DNA of 64,000 bases from Notamacropus eugenii (lineage: Eukaryota; Chordata; Mammalia; Diprotodontia; Macropodidae): positions 282,227,206-282,291,205 of the forward strand of contig NC_092872.1 in NCBI RefSeq assembly GCF_028372415.1, written 5' to 3'. Of the stretch, positions 55,734 to 64,000 are shown piece by piece. Numbering within the stretch: the stretch's first letter is position 1; every line of letters starts with the position of its first letter. Below the pieces are notes generated by a model. It saw only the letters and a program-made list of their open reading frames with translations. It was not told the origin of the DNA and searched no databases. The translations under genes and the position numbers were made by a program.

Positions 55734-56662
55734 AGGCAGTGTTTCTTGAAGTGATGGTGATGGCCTGCCTCCTTCTATTAGAGAACTAAAGTGAAGCAAA
55801 GGTGAGTAGGTGACATTCAAGCAGGGCGTCATGATAATTGAGTCACTTCTGATGTGTACTGTACCTCACCAAAAGTGTATCTGATTAACTGTCCTCTAAA
55901 GGAAAAGCTTTTAAAGAATTGTGGCATGTTTAGGGATCTTGGCTAAAGTGAATGGTAGATGGTGGGAAGAATCATATGTCCAGGGCAAAATAAGGTCAAT
56001 GGTGATTGCGAGGCCTCTTGCCTCAAATATGAGGGCGTAGAGGGTTAATTTAGTTTAGGGTGACTTGAAATATATCCACATGCATGGCTGCATCAGTTAA
56101 CCTGAAGTGACCGAGAAGCTACTTGCATTTTGCAAGAAAAACTACAGCTTATAATTTAGCTTACTGTCGAAGTCAGGGATGAGGTTGTTGTGCAAGTCAG
56201 AGCTCTGATCTCAGTCACTTAAAATGTGCCCAAGATTCTCCAGATAATGCTATTTGAATGGACATCTCTGGTGTTACCTTGATGGTCCTGTCAAAGGATA
56301 TGTTGGAAACTCGGTTCTCCTTCTCTGTTCAAATGTGACAGGGATCTGAATTAATCCTTTTGCTTTGCTTCAGGGACGGTCTCTGGGAATGATTTCATTC
56401 TGGAATGGACTGGGAAGGACTTTGTCATGTCAGACCTTTTGTATCGGGAGGGTTTTACTTCCCAGAACGTTGTGCATCTCCAGCTGGGTGATCTGTGTGA
56501 ATCAAGCTGGAGGTTTTTTCATTCTTTACAGAATCACCAAACCTCAGAGATGAAAGACAATGCAGAGGCCCTTTAAACAGTACCTGAACAAGAATTCTGG
56601 CTACATCATCTGCAACAAGTGATCATTTGCTCTTGTTTGAAGACCTCCATTAGTGAGGGAGC

Positions 56663-56897
56663 AGCTAGGCAATGCAGTGGTTAGAACTCCAGGCCTGGAA
56701 TCAGGAAGACCGGATCTGAGGCCAGTGTGGTGATGATCCTGGGCAAGTCATTTAACCCTGTCTATCTCAGTTCCCTCACCTGTAAAATGAGCTGGAGAAG
56801 GAAATGGCAAGCTGCTCTAATACCTTGGTAAGAAAACTCCAAATGGGGTCACGAAGAGTCTGAGCCAACTGAAAACGACTTAACAAAAACAACAGCC
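56663..56897 (+). repeat. Marsupial tRNA-type SINE (WSINE/MON1-like)
   Basis: A full copy: 'gcagctaggcaatgcagtgg', 'gatcctgggcaagtcattta', 'aatgagctggagaaggaaat', 'caaatggggtcacgaagagt' and the end 'gacttaacaaaaacaaca'. Confidence 0.93.
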
Positions 56898-57161
56898 TCT
56901 CACTACCTGTTGAGATAGCTCATCGTACTGTCAGAGAGCTGTAATTGTTAGGATTTTTTCCTTAGTTCAGGCTTCTCTTTGCGTCTACACTTTCCGTCCA
57001 TCACAAGGAGAACCATCTAATTTCTCTCTCATCAAATACCTGAAGACAACAACTCAACAGTGTAACTAAATGCCTCCTCTACACAAGGCCTCAGGGATAC
57101 CAAGACCAAATGTGTATACCCTTCACAGTCTTAGGTTTTATTGAGGGGGATACAGCATATG

Positions 57162-57516
57162 CAAAGATAAGGAGATCAATAAGATGTGGTCAGACAAGGA
57201 GGAGAAGACCCAGGAGAGAGCAGAAAACCAAGGGAGGAGAGAGAATTCAGAAGGAGGTGGTGGTTAATGGGGATGAGGTCAAGAAGGATGAATTGGATTT
57301 GGCACGGAAGACCACTGATAGCTTTGGAGAGAGCAACCCAGGTTGACTAAGGAAGGCTAACTAAAGCCTCATGGAGGACTAGAAGAGAAGGAGTGGGGAG
57401 GAGAGAAAGTGAAATCTCTGAGTATAGATGGCTTTTTCAAGGAGCTTGACTGAGAAAGGAAAGAGAGCTGTAGGATGCCAGTTAGTGGGGGTGGTGGGAT
57501 CTAGTGGGGATTTTTT
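57162..57516 (-). repeat. Inverted duplication, right arm, inner part
   Basis: Reverse complement of 54511-54862. It carries L2 sequence in minus orientation and ends at the HAL1 target-site copy, agtggggatttttt (57503-57516). Confidence 0.88.
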
Positions 57517-57541
57517 TTTTGTAATAAAAATATTTTTTTTT

Positions 57542-57924
57542 GTAATAAAAATAATTTATTGAATAGTGAAATATGCACATGAATCACATAAGAGTAATTG
57601 TAATTACAAAACAACCTTAGATATAATTCATGAACAAATTACAGCTAGATGAGGAATCAATTCTACTTTCCCCACAACACACTAAAAACAAAATGATGGA
57701 GAGGAGATACAAATTTTTGATTGTTCGACTCCGAAAATGAAGTTAAGGATGTTTAAGATATATTCCTAATTTTTGAGGATGGCATTATGGAAAGGAAGTG
57801 TAAAACATTCTTTGGAGCTTTCTGGGGGAAAATGAATGAGTACTTTATCTGGTAGATTCTTATTCTAGATTCTTATTCTTTTTTTTTTTTTTTTGAAAAT
57901 AATGTATAGTATTTATTATATAGG
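57542..57924 (-). other. Candidate serial 3' transduction in HAL1 copy 3
   Basis: On the minus strand the HAL1 3' end is followed by about 30 nt with AATAAA (57917-57912) and then A16 (57894-57879). About 337 nt of non-L1 sequence follow, with a second AATAAA (57560-57555) and a second A run (57541-57533). A repeat of the last dozen bases and a final A run close it. This order is what successive read-through past weak polyadenylation sites would leave. A chimeric cDNA is the alternative. Confidence 0.65.
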
Positions 57925-58783
57925 TTTTTTAAAATTAATTTATTTTTTTAAGTTTTGAACATTCATTTCCACAAAATTTTGAGTTCCAAATTTTCTCTCA
58001 ATCTCTCCCCTTCTCCCACCCCAAAAGGCAAAGCATTCTAATTACCCCTATCACCAATCTGCCCTCCCTTCCAACATCCCTTCCTTTCCTTATCCCCATC
58101 TTCTCTTTTGTCCTGTAGGGCAAGATAAATTTCTATACCCCATTACATGTATTTCTTATTTCCCAGCTGTATGCAAGGACAATACTCAACAGTTGTTCCT
58201 AAAACTTTGAGTTCCAACTTCTCTTCCTTTCTCCCTCCCCACCCATTCCCATTGAGAAGGCAAGCAATTCAATATAGGCTATATATATGTGGAGTTTTGC
58301 AAATGACTTCCATAATAGTCATGTTGTCAAAGACAGACTATATTTCCCTCTATTCTATCCTGCCCCCCATTTCTTCTATTCTCTCTTTTGACCTTGTCCC
58401 TCTTCAAGAGTGCTGACTTCTAATTGCTCCCTCCTCCCATTGCCCTCTTTTCCATCATCCCCCCACCCTGCTTATCCCCATCTCTTCCACTTTCCTGTAT
58501 TGTAAGATAGGTTTTCATACCAAAATGAGTGTACATTTTATTCCTTCCTTGAGCCAAATGTGATGAGAGTAAGCTTCATGTTTTCCCTTTCACCTCTCTG
58601 CTTTTTCTTTCCATTGAAAAGTCTTTTGCTTGCCTCTTTTATGAGAGATAATTTGCCCCATTTCATTTCTCCCTTTCTCCTCCCAATATATCCCTCTCTC
58701 ACCCCTTAATTTTATTTTTTTATATATGACCCCTTCCTATTCAACTCACCCTGTTCTCTCTGTCTCTCTCTCTATATATGTGA

Positions 58784-58787
58784 GTGT

Positions 58788-58829
<42 letters not shown>
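58784..58829. repeat. (TG)n microsatellite
   Basis: gt repeats within the HAL1 copy 3 3'UTR. The matching place in copy 1 has only a short tatatgtatat tract (about 15723-15736). Confidence 0.95.
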
Positions 58830-58832
<3 letters not shown>

Positions 58833-59417
58833 ATCCCACCAACTACCCAGACACAGAAAAAAGTTTCAAGAGTTACAAATATTGTCTTTCCATGTAGGAA
58901 TGTAAATGGTTCAACTTTAGTAAGTCCCTTATGATTTCTCTTTCCTCTTTACCTTTTCATACTTCTCTTGATTATTATGTTTGAAAGTCAAATTGTCTTT
59001 TCAACTCTGGTCTTTTCATCAAGAATGCTTGAAATTTTTCTATTTCATTGAAAGACCATTTTTTCCCTTGAAGTATTATACTCAGTTTTGCTGTGTAGGT
59101 GATTCTTGGTTTTAATCCTAGCTCCTTCGACTTCTGGAATATCATATTCCATGCCCTTCAGTCTCTTAATATAGAAGATGCTAGATCTTGTGTTATCTTG
59201 ATTGTATTTCCACAATACTTGAGTTGTTTCTTTCTAGTTGCTTGCAATATTTTCTCCTTGACCTAGGAGCTCTGGAATTTGGCTACAATGTTCCTTGGAG
59301 TTTCTCTCTTTGGATCTCTTTCAGGAGGTGATCAGTGGATTTTTTCAATATTTATTTTGCCCCCTGGTTCTAGAATATCAGGGCAGTTTTCCTTGATAAT
59401 TTCATGAAAGATGATGT

Positions 59418-59744
59418 CTAGGCTTTTTTTTGATCATGGCTTTCAGGAAGTCCCATAATTTTTAAATTGTCTCTCCTGGATCTATTTTCCAGGTCAGTTG
59501 TTTTTCCAATGAGATATTTCACATTATCTTCCATTTTTTTATTCTTTTGGTTTTGTTTTGTGATTCCTTGGTTTCTCATAAAGCCATTAGCCTCCATCTC
59601 TTCCATTCTAATTTTGAAAGAACTATTTTCTTCAGTGAGCTTTTGAACCTCCTTTTCCATTTGGCTAATTCTGCTTTTTAAAGCATTCTTCTCCTCATTG
59701 ACTTTTTGAACCTCTTTTGCCAATTGAGTGAACCTATTTTTCAA
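59418..59744 (-). pseudogene. HAL1/L1 ORF1 relic
   Basis: 108 open codons cover the coiled coil (KNRFTQLAKEVQKVNEEKNA, then ISQMEKEVQKLTEENSSFKI) and enter the RNA-recognition domain (DLENRSRRDNLKIMGLPE). Upstream (to about 60060) and downstream (to about 58950) pieces of the same ORF1 are recognisable but in broken frames. The trimeric nucleic-acid chaperone could not be made from it. Confidence 0.85.
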
Positions 59745-60889
59745 GGTGTTATTTTATTCAGCATTTTTGGGGTCTCCTTTAGCAAGTTGTTGATTTGCTT
59801 TTCATGATTTTCTTGCATCTCTCTCATTTCTCTTCCCAATTTTCCTCCACTTCTCTAACTTGATTTTCAAAATCCTTTTTGAGCTCTTCTGTGGACTAAG
59901 ATCATTGAATATTTATTTTGAATGTTGGGGATACAGAAGCCTTGACTTTTATGTCTTTCCCTGATGGTCATCATTGTTCTTCCCCATTCGAAAGGATGAG
60001 AGAAGATATCTGTTCACCAAGAAAGTAGCCTTCTATAGTCTTATTTTTTTCCCTTTTTGGGGAATTTTCCCAACCAGTTACTTGATTTTAGGGTCCTTTG
60101 TCAAGAGCAGGGTATGCTCTGGGGATCTGTAAGATCTCACTTCCTCCAAGATGGCACAATCAAGCCTGTACACTGGTCTGGGAGCAACCATAAACTTTTG
60201 TGCCCAGAATCTGCAAGTAGTAGAGTTTCCTCTCCATAGCCACCTGGCCTCTAGTTCCACCAAGCCAGCACTGGGGGCTGAGATTCAGATCAACTGCTCA
60301 ATTCCCCCAGGGACTTTACGTGGGGGTAGGGCTGCCATTCAGTATGAGATTAAGATCAGCTGCTCAGGTCCCCCAGGAGCTTTAGGTGGGGGCAGGGCTG
60401 TCACACAGGGCTCAGTTCCCCCAAGGGCTTTACAATGAGACCTTCAACAATGGATGCAGGCTGCTGCCTGCCTTGGGAGCCCCAGCCCACTGCTGCCTCT
60501 GCTGCCACAGCTTGAGGCCAGAGCTATGGGACACCCTGCTCCTTTCTCAGCCAGCTGAAAAAACCCTCTCACTGACCTTTGGAGCCTGTGGGCTGAGGGA
60601 TCTGTGCTGCTGCTGGAGATTCTGTTCGTGAAGTCTGCGTGGTGCTATGTGGCCAAAGCTGGGCTAGGCTCTGCTCTGGTTCTGGTGCAACAGACCTTTC
60701 CTGTCAGTCTTTTAGGTCACCCTGGGCTAGAAATCTCCTCCACTCTGGTGTTCTGTGGCTTCTACTGCTCTAGAATTCGTTGAAAGTCTTTCTTTACAGG
60801 TATTTTATGGGCTGTGGAGGAAGAGCTAGTGTATGTGCATCTTTCTACTCCACCATCTTGGCTTCGCCCCTCTCAAGTGGGGATTTTTT

Positions 60890-61306
60890 CAGGATGGGGG
60901 AGACTTGGACATGTCCGCAGGTGAAGTACAAGATGAAGTTCTGAGCTGAGAGGGTCAGAGGAGACAGTGCAGTTGGAGGTTTGGCTAGGGGAGAGAAGAG
61001 GACATCTGCACTAGCCTTAGTGATTTGTGAGACAGAAAATCAGTTTGGAAGAAATCAAGGAGTCAAAGGATTGCCTTGCTGCAGTGAGGACCCAGCTGAG
61101 ATCAGGTTAGAAGAGGACAAGTCAGTTAGACAAAGTCCAATCCCTCTTTTCCATTTCAGCTCTCAAGCTCTCAAAATCAGTGATAGGGTCTCTCTCCCCC
61201 AAGTCCTTTCATCTCCAATCATCCCTTCATCTTTCAGTGGAGATTCTCATGGCCTCATGCAGTGCCTGACACATGGTCAGGATTTAACAAAAAGCTTGCC
61301 CATTGA
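60890..61306 (+). repeat. Inverted duplication, right arm, outer part
   Basis: Reverse complement of 54099-54510, resuming after the HAL1. It shares an open frame with the left arm (60981-61322). It ends with 'cagtgcctgacacatggtca', after which the two arms no longer match. Confidence 0.88.
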
Positions 61307-61399
61307 TTCTTATCGAGGGTAAATATCCCTAGTTCTTTCAGCAGAATCTCATATTTATGATCTTAAGGTCTATCACCATCTCATTTAATAATAAGAAAA

Positions 61400-61640
61400 G
61401 TTAAATAAAAGAAAAGCTAGCACTGTGCTCAGCACTTTACAAACACCATCTCATTCCATCCTCACAACAGTCTTGCCAGGTGGGTGCTATTATTATCCTC
61501 ATTTTGGAGATTAAGAAACTGAGGCAAGCAGAGGTGAAATGACCTGTCCAGGGTCACATAGCTAGTAAGTGTCTGAGGCTAGTTTTGAGTTGAAGTCTTG
61601 TTCTGCCCACTTCACCCTACCTTGCTGCCTAGCTGTTTGC
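61400..61640 (-). repeat. MIR-type SINE
   Basis: Antisense: 'gtgctcagcactttacaaac', 'tcctcacaacagtcttgcca', 'gaaactgaggcaagcagagg', 'gtcacatagctagtaagtgt', and the end 'accttgctgcc'. Confidence 0.88.
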
Positions 61641-61974
61641 TCTCTCCTTTCTCAGTGTCCATCCCAATATGGAATGCCCAGAACTAAACTGTCTCTTCCA
61701 GATGCAGTCACTTCCTTAGAACTTCATACCCTGTTTCCTTAAGGAAACCTAAGATCTTGTGGGGCTTTTGGACCACCATATTATACTGTTGATTCATATT
61801 GAGCTTAATGTCCACTAACTTCCCCCAACCCATCTTTTCAGGTGAAATGTCATTGAGCCATTAATATATATGGATTCTTTTAGTTGATCATTCAGATCAG
61901 TTAATGCAACTAACTGCTATCATCCAGCTCTCCAACTTTTCCATTAGAACAGTAGAAAAGACTGTTAAGAGGAG

Positions 61975-62390
61975 AAAGTAAGCTCCTTGAGGTCAGGAAA
62001 CATTTTCATTTTGTCTTTGCACCCTGGCATCTGACATTGTGCCTGGCACATGATAGATGCTCAATAGGTTGATGTTGTTGTGACATTTTGCAGAGGTGGT
62101 TCCTGGACTTGGAGTGCACTTCCTCTTAACCTTAATGTTTTGGAATCCCTAACTTCCATCATCTCCCCACATCACTCATGTGCCACCTCCCCAGGATATG
62201 CTGGACATATCCTGATCCTACCCACTTGTTGGTACCCCTTCCTCCCTAGAATTCCTTTGCATTTATTTAACTCCATACATAATTCCTCCCCACCCCAAGG
62301 ATTTGAACCTCCTGAGGGTAGGGACTGTTTGGTTGATGAGCACAGTGCCTTCTATGAAATGAGAACTTAAGAAACATCTATTTAATTGAA
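61975..62390 (+). repeat. L2 LINE 3' end pieces
   Basis: Two L2 tails in sequence: 'taagctccttgaggtcagga ... gtgcctggcacatgatagat' (61975-62070), and 'cccacttgttggtacccctt ... gagcacagtgccttctatga' (62160-62390). Confidence 0.65.
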
Positions 62391-63699
62391 ACAAATGGCT
62401 CTCCTCATTTCTAGACTTGAAGCTGCCAAAATGAACTTTGTGGTGCACAAATGTGGTCACATCTCTCCTCTTCTCAGGATCTGTGATGGTACAGACTCTT
62501 TCATCATTTTTAAGGCTTTCCACTGCCTCTTTCTCATTCTTTTTTAGGTCATGATGGCTCCAGAAGCCTCTTTCCATTCCAAAGTTCTACAGGAGTGTGA
62601 CCCACGGGCCTTGAGTCTTCCATGTGTCACCGCTTCACTCAGATAATACACTGAGTTATTCCCCCACAAATCCACATTGATCTCTTTAGACAAGTCCTCT
62701 TTCCCTTCCTTATCTGAATTGCTTCTTTGTGCCTTAATATCCTTCCTGAGATACTCCCCTCCTCCAGTATGCAGGAGCCAACCTGGGCTGTCTTATAATA
62801 GCGAAGGTTAAATGTTCAGTGTGAGCATTTGCACCTTAGCAATCAGCAAAAAATTACACATCAAGGCTCTCTTTGACTGTTTTGTTGATTGTCTAGACCT
62901 AAGAGCCTGATGGAGAAAACTGTTAATGAGGAAATTTTAACTCAGAAGTATGTTGAATCTATATATAGTTTCAGAGATCTGGTTGTTAAACATTTACCAG
63001 CACACCCCTGCTCCCATCCTTCCTGGGATAAATTCCCCCATAGTATCTTAGTCTGTGGGGTCCTACCATGGGATTCAGCTTTCCATTTCCCATAGCTGTT
63101 ATTTCAGTGGCTTGTGCTTAATAGGTGCTCAAGAAGAATTTTATGAATGGCTTCAATAAATGAGATAATGTATAAAGTACTTTACAAACCTTAAAGTGTT
63201 GTGTCAATTATGAAAAAAACCTAATGTACTAAAAAATGAAAATTTCTAGAAATATTAAAGGAAGCAATGGAAAAAAAGCAGATAAGCTTCCTGTTTACTG
63301 AAACATGTCACAACTAGCAATAAGGATAATAACATGATTGCTGAAAAATAAAATTACTTAATCTTTTGGCTTAACTGGAAAAACGAAGCAGAAAAAGTCA
63401 AAGATATCACCGTGTAACCAGAAGATACTCAAAGGGCTCATCTGAAACCTGAACCACATAGTGGATGCTGGTTTCAGAGGAGTTTAATCACATCCCAAAA
63501 ACTAGAGCCAGAGGAAGGTTACTGGCCCATTCCAATGGGCGTCCTAGCCCTGAGTCTATCAGAAGCAGTAACCAACTCCAAGACTTGAGAAAGCACGGGC
63601 ACAGCCATGAGGAGCTGGGTGGCCCACCCCAGGCTGGGAGATGCCAGGGTGAGAAGCTCCTGGTTTTATTACAGTTTTCATGATTGGTATTATATTTGA

Positions 63700-63830
63700 A
63701 CAGCATCTCACAGAAATGATTTCAGAGCAACCCTGTGAAGTGTGCAGGTACTATCTTCCCATTTTATAGATGAGGAAATGGGGGCTCAGGCAAGTTAAGG
63801 GCTACTTATTACCCCAGTGATGCAGAAACT
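63700..63830 (-). repeat. MIR-like SINE fragment
   Basis: Antisense core 'cccattttatagatgaggaa' with 'atgggggctcaggcaagtta'. Confidence 0.7.
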
Positions 63831-64000
63831 GCCACTAATGGCAAACCCCTCTGTGGTTTGCCCCCTGGCTACTGGCCTTTGCTCTTTGGTGCAGGCTTAA
63901 ATATTTTGTGTGATCTGCTCCCTTTAGTGTGGCTGTCACTGATGCCATTAGGGTGCTAACAGGCCGATATCACCTTCTTCTGGTTCTGCTTTATTTCACA

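Larger units (their letters stand above)
57517..60875 (-). mobile_element. HAL1-like element, copy 3, with 3' extra sequence
   Basis: The minus-strand 5' end at 60875 (ggggcgaagccaagatggtg) is intact. The 5'UTR runs to about 60070, ORF1 relics to about 58950, and a purine-rich 3'UTR with a (TG)n tract to about 57925. There is no ORF2. Target-site copies agtggggatttttt lie at 57503-57516 and 60876-60889. The homologous empty site in the left arm has a single copy, confirming a clean insertion after the duplication. Downstream of the HAL1 3' end are two additional segments, each ending in a poly(A). Confidence 0.92.
50137..64000 (+). other. FANK1: FANK1 intron 1 (continues past window)
   Basis: No second FANK1 exon (fibronectin type III sequence) was recognised to the end of the window. 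Human FANK1 also has a long gene body, so a first intron of over 13.8 kb is plausible. Repeats are listed separately. Stretches 50600-51050, 51400-54090 (apart from a short MIR/L2-type tail at 52090-52180), 55750-56650 and 62400-63690 hold nothing else that I can support. Confidence 0.6.

Noticed and set aside
62889..63095. Candidate FANK1 exon 2 (68-codon plus frame)
   Set aside because: The translation shows no fibronectin type III pattern and no good acceptor/donor pair in phase with exon 1.

Overview
This window is nuclear DNA from a mammal, almost certainly a marsupial. Two host genes are visible, both by their exons. Most of the rest is interspersed repeats: MIR, L2, a tRNA-type SINE with the long tail found in marsupials, L1, L1-derived elements with only ORF1 ('half-L1', HAL1-like), and a hAT/Charlie-like DNA transposon. 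No prokaryotic features, rRNA genes, tRNA genes or CRISPR arrays were seen. I cannot name the species from the sequence alone.

Host genes. The left half is DHX32 (DEAH-box helicase-like 32) on the minus strand. Six coding exons can be placed to the base by conserved protein sequence, GT/AG borders and matching phases: 32353-32640, 12655-12848, 8420-8792, 5243-5488, 4601-4700 and 4353-4511. They encode 453 codons of a protein that is about 743 residues long in human. The remaining C-terminal exons must lie left of position 1. A CpG island at about 48.9-50.5 kb is the head-to-head promoter shared with FANK1 on the plus strand. FANK1 is represented by a tiny first coding exon (13 coding bases, 50124-50136), and everything from there to 64000 looks like its first intron. 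DHX32 and FANK1 are head-to-head neighbours in human as well, which supports both calls. A noncoding DHX32 first exon with a donor at 49692/49693 is inferred.

Layout. 1-12.9 kb: DHX32 coding exons 2-6 with MIR/SINE-containing introns. 12.9-32.4 kb: first coding intron, with a HAL1-like element (14.9-17.5 kb), L2 pieces, and a young truncated L1 (22.3-25.8 kb) inserted inside an older L1 (22.0-28.8 kb). 32.4-32.7 kb: first coding exon. 32.7-49.7 kb: 5'UTR intron, with an antisense L1 (34.6-36.3 kb), a hAT/Charlie-like element split by a 3'-truncated HAL1 (40.4-42.3 kb), and an L2 split by MIRs and an L1 (43.4-46.7 kb). 49.7-50.1 kb: bidirectional promoter with five tandem 19-bp GC-box units, an RFX X-box-like site, and CTCF-like and NRF1-like motifs. 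50.1-64 kb: FANK1 intron 1, holding an inverted duplication (arms about 0.77 kb, spacer about 2.3 kb) whose right arm was later split by a HAL1-like insertion. The left arm keeps the empty site.

Most interesting observations: (1) the HAL1 at 57.5-60.9 kb, with TSD, paralogous empty site and what look like two serial 3' transductions, each ending in AATAAA plus poly(A); (2) a HAL1 with an intact 5' end and 16-bp TSD but no 3' half and no poly(A); (3) an open frame antisense to the HAL1 5'UTR, open to the 5' edge of the element and recognisable in a second copy; (4) a perfect 11-bp hairpin that buries the 5' splice site of DHX32 coding exon 4; (5) the GC-box array and X-box between DHX32 and FANK1. 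All homology calls come from reading the sequence against remembered families. No searches were run, and repeat borders without a stated target-site duplication are approximate.
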